Assembly (NCBI RefSeq): GCF_046244365.1
Contig: NZ_CP176395.1
Location: 5,642,001 to 5,706,000 of the forward strand
Direction of reading: 5' to 3'
DNA: 64,000 nt
Origin: Paenibacillus_V sp046244365
GTDB taxonomy: Bacteria; Bacillota; Bacilli; Paenibacillales; NBRC-103111
Under the pieces are notes generated by a model. That model ran no database searches and had not been told where the DNA came from. It was given only the letters and a program-made list of their open reading frames with translations. Shown here in pieces: positions 7,751-16,100 of this stretch; within the stretch, counting starts at the first letter, position 1; the number at the start of each line of letters is the position of its first letter. A program made the position numbers and the translations under genes.

Positions 7751-9850
7751 CTACCAAACCAGCTTTGAAAAATCGGCGATTTTCTTCAGCTCGTTCGAAA
7801 TCCGGGCCAGCATCGCCAGCCGGTTCGCACGAATGCTTTCGTCCTCCGCCATGACCATGACCGTATCGAAGAATCGACGAATCGGTTCGCTTAGGGTGCC
7901 AGCCGTCTGAAGCGCAGCGGCTTCATCGTCTTTGGCCAGCTGCTCGGCATAAAGCACCGATGCGCTTTGCCAGCTGTCCCATAGGCCCCGCTCCGCATCG
8001 TCCGCGAACAAGTCGCGGTTGACGTCTGCGGATCCCGCTTTCGCCGCAAGATTGCCGGCGCGGTTGAATTGCTCGACCGTCAATTTGAAGTCGGCGGCGG
8101 CTACCGCATTTTTAACGGCTTCCGCTCTGCGAACGACCGAAGCGATATCGTCGTAGCCGCTCGCAAGCACTGCATCCACGATGTCGTATCGGATTTCGCG
8201 CTCGGCCAGCACGTTTTTGACCCGCAAGGAGAAAAACTCGTACAGGCTCTGCCGGATGTCATCGCGGCTGCCTTTAAGGAGATTAGCGTCCTGGAACACA
8301 TCAAGCGCCACGCCGAAAATATCGGAAAGCGCAAGCGGAAGCCCGCGGTCCAGCAAAATTTGCACGATGCCCGCAGCTTGGCGGCGCAGCGCATAAGGGT
8401 CCTGCGAGCCGGACGGGATGATGCCTACCGAGAAGCAGCCGACGATCGTATCGATCTTATCCCCGATGCTGACGATCGCGCCTGCGAGCGATTCCGGCGA
8501 AGCATCGCCCGAGAAGCGGGGCTGGTAATGCTCGTTGATGGCCTTAGCCACTTCTTCGGGCTCTCCCGCTTTACGCGCGTAGTCTTCGCCCATGATGCCT
8601 TGGAGCTCCGGAAACTCGTACACCATCTGCGTTACAAGGTCGAACTTGCAAATGGCGGCGGTCCGCTCGATAATCGCTTTTTGATCGGCAAGTCCTTGCA
8701 GGCTAGAGTCTTTCGATTGCTCCAGAAGGAGAGCCAGCTTGGAAGTTATGGCGCCGATCCGGCGCACTTTATCTCCCACCGTACCCAGCTCGACCTGATA
8801 CACGATCGTTTCGAGCCGCTTATTGAAACTGTCGATACTTGCTTTCTGATCCTCGCTATAGAAGAAGCGAGCGTCCGACAAGCGGGCGCGAAGCACCTTC
8901 TCATTGCCTTTGGCCACCTGATCGAGCGAAACGGCATTTCCGTTTCGAACCGTAACGAAATACGGAAGCAGCTTTCCTTGCGCATCCAGTACAGGGAAAT
9001 AACGCTGATGCTCGCGCATCGAAGTAATCAGCACCTGCTGAGGAATTTCTAGGAACGCCGGATCGAACGTACCGAACAGAGCGGTCGGGTATTCGACAAG
9101 GAACAGCACTTCCTCGAGCAAATCTTCCTTCATCGGCACGGTCCAGCCTTTTTCTTTGGCGAGACTTTCGATTTGGCTGCGGATGAGCGCTTCCCTTTCC
9201 TCGATGTTGACATATACGTATTGTTCCTTCAGCAGCCGTTCGTAAGCGTCTGGCGCCGGAATTTCCACGGCCTGGCCGAGGAAACGGTGTCCGCGCGTCG
9301 TTCTGCCGGAAGCGACGCCCGCGATTTCCATTGGGACGACATCGCTGCCGAACAAAGCGACGATCCAGCGGATCGGACGCACGAAGCGAAGCTCCTGGCT
9401 GCCCCAACGCATGTTTTTCGGAAAATTAAGCGACGTCACGACCTGTGTCAGCCCTTCGCCGAGCACGCTTTCCGTATCGACGCCGATGCTGCTTTTCACG
9501 GCATGCACATATTCGACGCCCGCCAGCTCTTTGAAGAACAGCTGCTCCGGCGAGGCGCCTTGGCTTTTGGCAAACCCGAGAGCCGCCTTCGTCCAATTGC
9601 CGTCCGCATCGAGAGCGATCTTTTTGGACGGACCTTTCACTTCTTCATTGACGTCCTGCTGTTTTTCGGCAACGTCGGCAATCAGCACGGTCAATCGGCG
9701 CGGCGTCGCAAAAACGGCGGTCGAACCGAACGAAATGCGGGCGTCGCCCAGCCATTTGACGGTTTTATCTTCAAGCTGCTTAACCGCGGCGCGAATGAAT
9801 CTTGCCGGTACTTCTTCAAGGCCGATCTCCAAGAGCAGATGTTTAGGCAT
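7751..9850 (-). CDS. glyS: Glycine-tRNA ligase beta subunit
   Basis: 699 residues, full length for the bacterial beta subunit of the alpha2-beta2 enzyme. It opens with the conserved MPKHLLLEIGLEEVPARF; FFYSEDQ, an HD-domain-like stretch around DLVTQMVYEFPELQG, and the DALR-type anticodon-binding C-terminus (FDTVMVMAEDE) are visible. It recognises tRNA-Gly. The start overlaps the end of glyQ by 8 bases, and AAAGGGGTGG lies in the glyQ 3' end, indicating translational coupling. It is under T-box control with glyQ. Confidence 0.97.
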   Translation of the reverse strand: MPKHLLLEIGLEEVPARFIRAAVKQLEDKTVKWLGDARISFGSTAVFATPRRLTVLIADVAEKQQDVNEEVKGPSKKIALDADGNWTKAALGFAKSQGASPEQLFFKELAGVEYVHAVKSSIGVDTESVLGEGLTQVVTSLNFPKNMRWGSQELRFVRPIRWIVALFGSDVVPMEIAGVASGRTTRGHRFLGQAVEIPAPDAYERLLKEQYVYVNIEEREALIRSQIESLAKEKGWTVPMKEDLLEEVLFLVEYPTALFGTFDPAFLEIPQQVLITSMREHQRYFPVLDAQGKLLPYFVTVRNGNAVSLDQVAKGNEKVLRARLSDARFFYSEDQKASIDSFNKRLETIVYQVELGTVGDKVRRIGAITSKLALLLEQSKDSSLQGLADQKAIIERTAAICKFDLVTQMVYEFPELQGIMGEDYARKAGEPEEVAKAINEHYQPRFSGDASPESLAGAIVSIGDKIDTIVGCFSVGIIPSGSQDPYALRRQAAGIVQILLDRGLPLALSDIFGVALDVFQDANLLKGSRDDIRQSLYEFFSLRVKNVLAEREIRYDIVDAVLASGYDDIASVVRRAEAVKNAVAAADFKLTVEQFNRAGNLAAKAGSADVNRDLFADDAERGLWDSWQSASVLYAEQLAKDDEAAALQTAGTLSEPIRRFFDTVMVMAEDESIRANRLAMLARISNELKKIADFSKLVW

Positions 9851-10736
9851 TCGCGTCCACCCCTTTCTTCAACAGCGGGAAGCCGAGCTTCTCGCGTTCT
9901 TCCAAATAGGCGCCAGCCACCATTCTGGCCAAGTTGCGCACGCGCGCAATGTAACCGGTTCTTTCCGTCACGCTGATTGCGCCTCTGGCATCGAGCAGGT
10001 TAAACGCATGCGAGCATTTCAGTACGTAGTCGACGCCCGGGAAAACGAGATTTTGCTCGAGCGCGCGCTTCGCTTCGGTTTCATACATTTGGTATAGCGT
10101 GAAAAGCATGTTGACGTCCGAAACTTCGAACGTGTATTTGGAATGCTCGTATTCCGGCTGTCCGAAAACGTCGCGGTACGAAACGCCGTTCACCCACTCC
10201 AAATCGAATACGTTCTCTACGTCTTGAATATAGGAAGCGAGACGCTCCAGTCCATACGTGATCTCCACGGAAACCGGGTTCGTATCGATGCCCCCGACTT
10301 GCTGGAAGTACGTAAACTGCGTCACTTCCATCCCGTTGAGCCAAACTTCCCAGCCGAGTCCCCATGCGCCGAGGGTCGGTCCCTCCCAGTTATCCTCGAC
10401 AAAACGGATATCGTGATGCAGAGGATCGATGCCCAAACGCTTCAAGCTCTCCAAATACAGCTCTTGAATGTTGTCGGGTGACGGCTTCATGATGACTTGG
10501 AACTGATGATGCTGATAAAGCCGGTTCGGGTTTTCGCCATAACGACCGTCTGCCGGGCGCCGGGACGGCTCCACGTAGGCCACGTTCCAAGGCTCCGGAC
10601 CGATGCTGCGAAGGAAGGTAGCCGGGTTGAACGTTCCAGCCCCTTTCTCCGTGTCGTAAGGCTGAACGATAATGCAGTTTTGTTCGGCCCAAAATTGTTG
10701 AAGGGTCAAAATGATTTGTTGAAAATTCAATGCCAT
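9843..10736 (-). CDS. glyQ: Glycine-tRNA ligase alpha subunit
   Basis: 297 residues. The protein begins MALNFQQIILTLQQFW and has the class II catalytic-core motifs of bacterial GlyQ: GAGTFNPATFLR, EPSRRPADGRYGENPNRLYQHHQFQV and GLERLASYIQ. It forms glycyl-adenylate and charges tRNA-Gly with GlyS. AGGAGGC lies 10 bases before the ATG. The 5' leader (10789-11035) is a glycine T-box that couples expression to uncharged tRNA-Gly. Confidence 0.97.
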   Translation of the reverse strand: MALNFQQIILTLQQFWAEQNCIIVQPYDTEKGAGTFNPATFLRSIGPEPWNVAYVEPSRRPADGRYGENPNRLYQHHQFQVIMKPSPDNIQELYLESLKRLGIDPLHHDIRFVEDNWEGPTLGAWGLGWEVWLNGMEVTQFTYFQQVGGIDTNPVSVEITYGLERLASYIQDVENVFDLEWVNGVSYRDVFGQPEYEHSKYTFEVSDVNMLFTLYQMYETEAKRALEQNLVFPGVDYVLKCSHAFNLLDARGAISVTERTGYIARVRNLARMVAGAYLEEREKLGFPLLKKGVDANA

Positions 10737-10788
10737 GCGCCGAATGCCTCCTTCTTTTTTCGTGCTATATGCGTTTCCTCAGGCATGC

Positions 10789-11035
10789 AAAAAAGCTCCC
10801 GCCGCTATGCCTGTTATAACAGACATAGGGACGAGAGCTGTTAGTTCCCGCGGTTCCACCCTACTTGACCGAACGGTGATTTCAACCAAACATTCGGTCC
10901 GCTTTTCACGCGACGCTCGGGAATGCCTTTCACTGATACGTCCGACCGGGCTCTCACCACCCCCGGCTCGCTTGACAGTCGATTATCAGCTACTTCTTTC
11001 CGTCACAGCATCCTTATGTGCAGATAGTCAAAATA
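10789..11035 (-). promoter_or_regulatory. T-box leader (tRNA-Gly sensor) of glyQS
   Basis: The minus strand contains the T-box core AGGGTGGAACCGCGGG (10862-10847). It is followed by a long terminator hairpin (stem between 10838 and 10795) with a run of Ts to 10789. Stem I elements are visible upstream: GAAGTAG, the GGTGGTGAGAGCC bulge region, and a specifier loop reading GGC followed by A at 10927-10925, matching glycine. When tRNA-Gly is uncharged, its CCA end would pair with the UGGA of the T-box bulge and favour the antiterminator. It lies between recO and glyQ, so it could be fed by read-through from recO or by its own promoter. Confidence 0.95.
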
Positions 11036-11051
11036 TATCAAACCGATGCGG

Positions 11052-11819
11052 TCATGTCAAATACTTCTCCATCTGATCCAAGTAGCTCCGCGATTTCCAG
11101 CGAATATCGAAAAACGTATCCATAAATGACCGCATGCACTGCTTCAGCTCCGCTTTCGTAGCAGGCTTTATGTCCGTCGTTCCCAGCCGCCGCAAATCAA
11201 GCCGCTGGAAGAGCCGCAAAAGCTTTAACGTTCCGCCGGCAATCATGACCGCTCTCGGATCGGTATATTTGCATCTGGGACATAAAACGCCGCCTTGGCT
11301 CACGCTGAGGGCAGTGAGCAGCTTACCGCCGTCGGCAACCGTTTCCCCGCAGCTTACGCATTGGTCGAGCTGAGGCAGGTAGCCGGAAAGCCCAAGCATC
11401 TTCATTTCGATCAGATGGGACACGATCCCGCCGTCTTTGCCGTTCTCGACAGCTTCCAGTCCGGCCTTCAGCTGCTCGAACATAATCGGATTGCCTTCTT
11501 CCTCCGGCATCAGCTTCTCGTACATTTCGGCCATATAGGCGCCGTATCCCGCCATAACCAAATCTTCTCGAAGCTTCTGATGCGCATCGATCAGCTCGGC
11601 ATGGTTTAGCGTTCCAAGCTGGCCGCGACCGTTCTTATAAAATACGAAATCGCCGTACGTAAAAAGCTGCGCAACGGCGGCATGCCTGCTATTCGTTTTT
11701 TTGGCGCCGCGCACCATCACGCCGACTTTGCCGGCTGGTTCCGTATAGATCGACAATATTTTGTTGCCTTCGCCGTAGTCCATACTGCGAATAACGATTC
11801 CTTGGACGCGATACAGCAT
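11052..11819 (-). CDS. recO: DNA repair protein RecO
   Basis: 255 residues. The N-terminal OB-fold begins MLYRVQGIVIRSMDYGEGNKIL, then VMVRGAKKTNSR. A zinc-binding region carries CVSCGE and CPRCKY (about 155-190), and the C-terminal helix is SRSYLDQMEKYL. RecO anneals SSB-coated strands and loads RecA in the RecFOR pathway. The frame is open to 11855, but the ATG at 11819 has AAAGGA upstream and matches the family start. It sits between yqzL and glyQ, as in Bacillus. Confidence 0.96.
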   Translation of the reverse strand: MLYRVQGIVIRSMDYGEGNKILSIYTEPAGKVGVMVRGAKKTNSRHAAVAQLFTYGDFVFYKNGRGQLGTLNHAELIDAHQKLREDLVMAGYGAYMAEMYEKLMPEEEGNPIMFEQLKAGLEAVENGKDGGIVSHLIEMKMLGLSGYLPQLDQCVSCGETVADGGKLLTALSVSQGGVLCPRCKYTDPRAVMIAGGTLKLLRLFQRLDLRRLGTTDIKPATKAELKQCMRSFMDTFFDIRWKSRSYLDQMEKYLT

Positions 11820-11882
11820 GGTTTTCCTTTCCCCCATGAACGCTGACGCCGGCAATCAGCCGTACGCCGCGGACGCCTTTAC

Positions 11883-12020
11883 CTAATCATCGTAATCCTC
11901 CGGCTCCATCCCAAGATCCGCATCTTCGTTCTCCTCCTGACGGTCGTCGATCTGCTTATACAGCAAATAGGCGTCCACATCTCCAGTCATTGAAAAGTAG
12001 TTCCACGAGAAATCTCTCAT
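11883..12020 (-). CDS. yqzL: YqzL family small protein
   Basis: A 45-residue ORF, MRDFSWNYFSMTGDVDAYLL followed by an acidic tail ending EPEDYDD. The opening matches the YqzL family (xxFxWNYFSxTGxxxxYLL), and the gene lies in the family's expected place between era and recO. The function is unknown; it is small, acidic, and has no membrane segment. AAGGGGATGG precedes the ATG. It is cotranscribed with recO (63 bases apart). Confidence 0.9.
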   Translation of the reverse strand: MRDFSWNYFSMTGDVDAYLLYKQIDDRQEENEDADLGMEPEDYDD

Positions 12021-12253
12021 TTCGCACCATCCCCTTGTTCAATGTGCCTGACGATACTGTTAGGATGCTCGATAGATGCGGAACGAATCCGAAGCAATAA
12101 CTGGATGCTGAACTTCTCCCATTAACTTGAAGGATCAGTAATGAAGGATATTGCGGATACCGGGACAGCCGGAAAATACGAATCATAAGCAGCCCATGGG
12201 CATGCGAACCTAAGTTGGAGCGCAGCGTTTACTGCCGAGTCACCGCACTTCCC

Positions 12254-13150
12254 TTAATCGTTGCGGAAGCCGAGGTCGCGCAGCACGCGTTCCTGGTTGC
12301 GCCAATCCTTCTTCACTTTCACCCATAGCTCCAAAAATGTCTTGGAACCAAGAAGCGTCTCAATGTCCTTGCGCGCCAGGCGGCCTACTTCTTTCAGAAG
12401 CGCACCCTGCTTGCCGATAATGATCCCCTTTTGCGAATCCCGTTCCACGTAAATAACCGCCGAAATATGGACGACCCCGTTCTCCTGTACCTTCATGTCC
12501 TCAATCGCGACAGCGATCGAGTGAGGAATTTCTTCGCGCGTCAGCTGCAATATTTTTTCGCGGACGAGCTCTGCGCAGACGAACTGCTCCGGATGATCGG
12601 TAATTTGATCGGCGGGGTAATATTGCGGCCCTTCCTCCAAATATTTGATCGTCTGATCGAGCAGCGTATTCACGTTGCTGCCCTGCATCGCCGAAATCGG
12701 CACGATTTCCGCGAAATCGTACAAATCCTTGTATTGCACGATGATCGGCAGCAGCGCTTCGGGATGAACCTGATCGATTTTGTTCAGCACCAAAATAACG
12801 GGGGTTTTCACTTTCTTGAGCTGCTCGATGATATAGCGGTCTCCTCCGCCGATGCCGTCCACGACATCGACGAGAAACAGAATGGCATCTACCTCGCCAA
12901 GCGTGCTTTCGGCCACCTTCATCATGTAATTGCCGAGCTTTGACTGCGGTTTGTGGATGCCTGGCGTATCGAGAAATACGATTTGCGCGTTCGCGGTCGT
13001 GTAGACGCCATGAATTTTGTTGCGCGTCGTTTGCGGTTTATCCGACATGATCGCGATCTTTTGTCCGATCACTTGGTTGAGCAATGTCGATTTCCCGACG
13101 TTAGGCCGTCCGATAATCGCGACAAAGCCGGATTTGTAAGTTTGTTTCAT
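12254..13150 (-). CDS. era: GTPase Era (16S rRNA processing / 30S assembly)
   Basis: 298 residues. The GTP-binding domain has G1 GRPNVGKST, G3 DTPGIHKPQSKLG and G4 NKIDQV; the C-terminal KH RNA-binding domain has GIIIGKQGALLKEVG and ends ERVLRDLGF. It binds the 3' end of 16S rRNA and checks 30S assembly. The ATG at 13150 has AAAGGAG upstream and gives the family start MKQTYKSGFVAIIG; the frame continues to 13198 without support. In B. subtilis era follows cdd directly; here amj (opposite strand) and an intergenic repeat lie between. Confidence 0.97.
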   Translation of the reverse strand: MKQTYKSGFVAIIGRPNVGKSTLLNQVIGQKIAIMSDKPQTTRNKIHGVYTTANAQIVFLDTPGIHKPQSKLGNYMMKVAESTLGEVDAILFLVDVVDGIGGGDRYIIEQLKKVKTPVILVLNKIDQVHPEALLPIIVQYKDLYDFAEIVPISAMQGSNVNTLLDQTIKYLEEGPQYYPADQITDHPEQFVCAELVREKILQLTREEIPHSIAVAIEDMKVQENGVVHISAVIYVERDSQKGIIIGKQGALLKEVGRLARKDIETLLGSKTFLELWVKVKKDWRNQERVLRDLGFRND

Positions 13151-13300
13151 TCGTTGTTGACTCCTTTGTCGACCATGAAATAACTCAAATTGTAACACAG
13201 GTCGCGCGGCAAATAAAATGCCCCGGTTTACACCCGTACAGGCCTGCGATATAATTCACCCAAATGAATCCCCTTCTTTTCCCATATGACGGATTAACAA

Positions 13301-13390
13301 GACAAGGATAAACGCCTTTCGGCTTCCTTTGGCTCCAAACGTTTACCGAGAAAATCGAACCATCAGCGAAGGTTATACATTTTGAAAAAA
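13301..13390 (+). repeat. Dispersed intergenic repeat, copy A
   Basis: One of four related elements in this window. AAGGA (13304-13308) can pair with TCCTT (13325-13329), enclosing TAAAC and a GCC-TTTC-GGC hairpin; GTTTA (13341-13345) is complementary to the enclosed TAAAC, giving a pseudoknot. A CCGAGA block follows, and the element ends in AAAAAA (13385-13390). Orientation is given as AAGGA first; which strand is transcribed, if any, is unknown. It lies between the divergent era and amj genes. Confidence 0.7.
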
Positions 13391-13446
13391 GCGATGGCGT
13401 CCCCAAGGGCGGACTGCCTTACATTCGTGCGGGAGGCGTAACGGAG

Positions 13447-14244
13447 ATGCTGGTGCAGTTGCTTATCGTGGCAGGCTTTACTTTACTGATTCATATGGCC
13501 GAGACGCTTTCTTTTGCCGTGAGACTTGCCGGCGTACGTACCGGCAAGCTGGCAGTAGCGCTTTCGCTGACCGGAATCATCGTCCTGGTTTCGCGGACAT
13601 CGAACATGCTGCAAGGACCGCTTATCGGAAATATTATCGACACGGCCAAAACGACCGAGGGTTACCACTTGGCTGCGCGGTTTCATTTTATTATCGCATC
13701 CGCTTCCATCGGGACGCTTCTCGCCATACTGCTCGTGCCCACCTGCATTTCCATTGCCTCCAGACTGATCGCCCATCTCGAGGTTACCGGATCCATTCCG
13801 CAGCTGATCCGCACCTCGGCGAGCGTGGAACGAATACGGCGGGTTAAGAAGCACGTCAAACGTCCCCGCTGGGAGATGCTTTCCCGGCTGCGCATAGGCG
13901 GCATCCCCAAAAGGCTGCTCCTGTTGAATTGCCTGGCCACGGCGATTTACACGGTAGGCGTTCTATCGGCACTGTACGCTTCCTATTTGATTCCCGAAGC
14001 AAGTACGACGGCCTCCCAAGCGTCAGGCTTAATCAACGGCATCGCTACCGTCTTGCTAACCGTTTTGGTCGATCCTCGAATTGCGCTGCTGACGGACAAA
14101 ACGACGCGCGGCGAAGCCGATATCGCATCGATCAATAAAATGTTCGGCTTGCTCATGCTGTCGCGATTCGCCGGCACGCTGCTTGCCCAGCTGCTGCTGG
14201 TCCCCGGAGCCCTATGGATCAAATGGGTCGTATCGCTCATGTAG
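13447..14244 (+). CDS. amj: Lipid II flippase Amj
   Basis: 265 residues, strongly hydrophobic, with about six membrane segments. The N-terminal motif FTLLIHMAETLSFAVRLAGVRT and the following TSNMLQGPLIGNIID match the DUF2837/Amj family. Amj (B. subtilis YdaH) is the alternative to MurJ that moves lipid II across the membrane for peptidoglycan synthesis; there it is induced by envelope stress through sigma-M. GGAGGCG and GGAG precede the ATG. It is the only plus-strand gene inside the 1.2-26.7 kb block, lies between cdd and era, and overlaps the end of cdd tail-to-tail by 8 bases. Confidence 0.88.
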   Translation: MLVQLLIVAGFTLLIHMAETLSFAVRLAGVRTGKLAVALSLTGIIVLVSRTSNMLQGPLIGNIIDTAKTTEGYHLAARFHFIIASASIGTLLAILLVPTCISIASRLIAHLEVTGSIPQLIRTSASVERIRRVKKHVKRPRWEMLSRLRIGGIPKRLLLLNCLATAIYTVGVLSALYASYLIPEASTTASQASGLINGIATVLLTVLVDPRIALLTDKTTRGEADIASINKMFGLLMLSRFAGTLLAQLLLVPGALWIKWVVSLM

Positions 14245-14656
14245 CCGATCTCAGCGAGAAGGCTCCCGGCAGCAGCTCGGCGACCGTCGATCTCATGACA
14301 TCCCCTCTGAGATTCGACATATAGACGGGCATATCCGGACTGCATAGCTCCGACAGCACTTGACGGCATACGCCGCAAGGCGTTATCGGTCCGGCCGTAT
14401 CGCCGATCACCGCAATGGCTTTGAACTCCCCTGGCGTGCAGCCGTCGGCAATAGCCCGGAACAGTGCCGTCCGCTCGGCGCAATTCGTCGGACCGTATGC
14501 GGCGTTTTCCACGTTGCAGCCTAGGTGCACAACGCCGTCGGCGGCCAGAAGAGCCGCTCCGACTTGAAAATTCGAGTACGGCGTGTAAGCGCGCTGTCTG
14601 GCCTTTTTTGCTTGTTCCAGCAAAACTTCCACTTCGTCCTTCGGCAGTTCGTTCAT
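14237..14656 (-). CDS. cdd: Cytidine deaminase
   Basis: 139 residues, homotetrameric-type Cdd. The zinc and catalytic motifs are CNVENAAYGPTNCAERTAL (catalytic Glu in CAE) and PCGVCRQVLSE (two Cys ligands); YTPYSNFQVGAAL binds substrate. It deaminates cytidine and deoxycytidine to uridine forms for pyrimidine salvage. It follows dgkA, as in B. subtilis. The last 8 bases overlap the convergent amj gene. Confidence 0.96.
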   Translation of the reverse strand: MNELPKDEVEVLLEQAKKARQRAYTPYSNFQVGAALLAADGVVHLGCNVENAAYGPTNCAERTALFRAIADGCTPGEFKAIAVIGDTAGPITPCGVCRQVLSELCSPDMPVYMSNLRGDVMRSTVAELLPGAFSLRSAT

Positions 14657-14694
14657 TCTTTCCCCCTACTTTCATAACGAGTTAAGATCGTTCG

Positions 14695-15384
14695 TTACCC
14701 GCTCAAATAATAAGCAAGCACCGTGATGACCGTTCCGATAACAGAGCCGAACAATAGCGACGGCATGCTGCGGCTGCGTCGTTCGTACAGCATAATCAGA
14801 AACAGCAAGGACATGGAATATGCCATGAGCGCGATAATCGTCTTGGATGTCAGAAGCGAAATGAACGTGGCGCATGAGAAAGCGATTGCAGTCCACAGAC
14901 TGGGACGAAACCGGCTTTTGCCGAACCGGGTTTCCGCAACGATTACGGTAAGAAGCACAAGTCCCAAATACAGCCAAAGCTCTCCCGGCGCGAAAGAAGC
15001 ATCCGGAATCTCGCGGCTGCGAATCCACTTATCGACCGGCTCATAAAAGATAATCGTACCGACGGCAACGGCGAATACGGCGGAAACGAGCACCGAAGCC
15101 GCCGCAACGTCTTTGGCGATTTTTGCGATCGGATGGCGGTCCGGCATCGCGAGATCGACCGCCTTCTCCACGCCCGTATTGATCAATTCCGTCACGATGA
15201 CCAGCGTAATCGATAGTAAGAGAAATAAGATTTCCATCTTCGACAAATGAAAAAAAAGCGCTGAGCTCAGCACGAAGAACGAAACGAAGAAGTGAAACTT
15301 CATGTTCCGCTGTGTGGACAGCGCATATTTTATCCCTTCGTAGGCATAACGAAAACCCCGGAAAAATCGTTTAACCGATGTCAC
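14695..15384 (-). CDS. dgkA: Diacylglycerol/undecaprenol kinase DgkA with C-terminal membrane extension
   Basis: 229 residues. Residues 1-115 are a complete prokaryotic DgkA domain: RFFRGFRYAYEGIKYALSTQRNMKFH, then the catalytic and metal-binding VTELINTGVEKAVDL and HPIAKIAKDVAAASVL. Members phosphorylate undecaprenol (Gram-positives) or diacylglycerol. The remaining 110 residues add about four membrane segments; stand-alone DgkA is about 120-130 residues, so this is the longer form. The extension recalls a PAP2-like module but lacks the phosphatase motifs, so its role is unknown. The start is GTG, overlapping the ybeY stop (GTGA), with AAAGGCGGG upstream. Confidence 0.9.
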   Translation of the reverse strand: MTSVKRFFRGFRYAYEGIKYALSTQRNMKFHFFVSFFVLSSALFFHLSKMEILFLLLSITLVIVTELINTGVEKAVDLAMPDRHPIAKIAKDVAAASVLVSAVFAVAVGTIIFYEPVDKWIRSREIPDASFAPGELWLYLGLVLLTVIVAETRFGKSRFRPSLWTAIAFSCATFISLLTSKTIIALMAYSMSLLFLIMLYERRSRSMPSLLFGSVIGTVITVLAYYLSG

Positions 15385-15914
15385 CGCGTCAAACCCGCCT
15401 TTAATAAAATCTGTTCCTGCTTCGCGAACATTTCCTTCTCTTCCGCTTCGGTGCCGTGATCGTAACCGATCAGATGCAGAAAGCCGTGCACGAACAGGAA
15501 TCCGAGCTCCCGCTCGACGGAATGGCCGTAATCTTCGCTTTGCTGAATGGCTCGCTCGACGGAAATGATAATATCGCCGAGCGGCTCTCCGCCCTCGCTG
15601 CTTTCATCCTCGCCGTCCTCTTCCGACTCGTCGCCCTCAAGCTCGACTTCTTCCAGATCGTCGTAATTGATATCGATCTCGTCGTCGCCCGTTTCCGACA
15701 TGGCGAACGATAGGACGTCCGTGGGCTTGTCGATTCCCCGATACTGCTTGTTGAGCTCGTGAATCGAAGCGTCGTCGACAAACGTAAGCGAAACTTCGCC
15801 CGCCTCCACGTTCTCCAGCTCAGCTGCAAACGACAGAAGCTGCTCCAGTTTCGCGATAAACGACTCGCTGATTTCAATATGATCTTGTTCGTTGTTCCAT
15901 TCGAGTGAAACCAT
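15381..15914 (-). CDS. ybeY: Endoribonuclease YbeY with acidic insert
   Basis: 177 residues. The zinc site HGFLHLIGYDHG is intact, and the fold markers LTFVDDASIHELNKQYRGIDKPTDVLSFAM precede it. YbeY acts in 16S rRNA maturation and 70S quality control. Between DVLSFAM and EPLGDIIISVERA it carries about 35 residues that are almost all Asp, Glu, Ser and Gly, which makes it longer than typical YbeY (about 155). The chosen ATG has AGGAGGGG upstream; the frame continues to 15965 without support. It lies between pgpH and dgkA, as in B. subtilis. Confidence 0.94.
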   Translation of the reverse strand: MVSLEWNNEQDHIEISESFIAKLEQLLSFAAELENVEAGEVSLTFVDDASIHELNKQYRGIDKPTDVLSFAMSETGDDEIDINYDDLEEVELEGDESEEDGEDESSEGGEPLGDIIISVERAIQQSEDYGHSVERELGFLFVHGFLHLIGYDHGTEAEEKEMFAKQEQILLKAGLTR

Positions 15915-16100
15915 GGCAACCCCTCCTAATCTTTCCGACCCTACCTGTATCCGTTTCGCGGCCATCCTTGATCCTATTATGTACTTGGAACGCTTCCGTC
16001 TGCGGGAAACGGCCGCCCTCCAGGCTCCCGCTTCCCGCAGACACGCTTACTATTTGCGCTCTCCTGTCACTTTATGCCGATTTCTCCGCTTCCATAACCC

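Noticed and set aside
8069..9052. Plus-strand frame of 327 codons opposite glyS
   Set aside because: Shadow of glyS, Arg/His-rich with no family features.
12021..12253. Possible gene or RNA between era and yqzL
   Set aside because: A 76-codon minus-strand frame there has no SD and ends inside yqzL; no RNA motif was found. It looks like plain intergenic DNA.
13185..13406. 73-codon minus-strand frame upstream of era
   Set aside because: It runs through repeat copy A and has no SD or family similarity.
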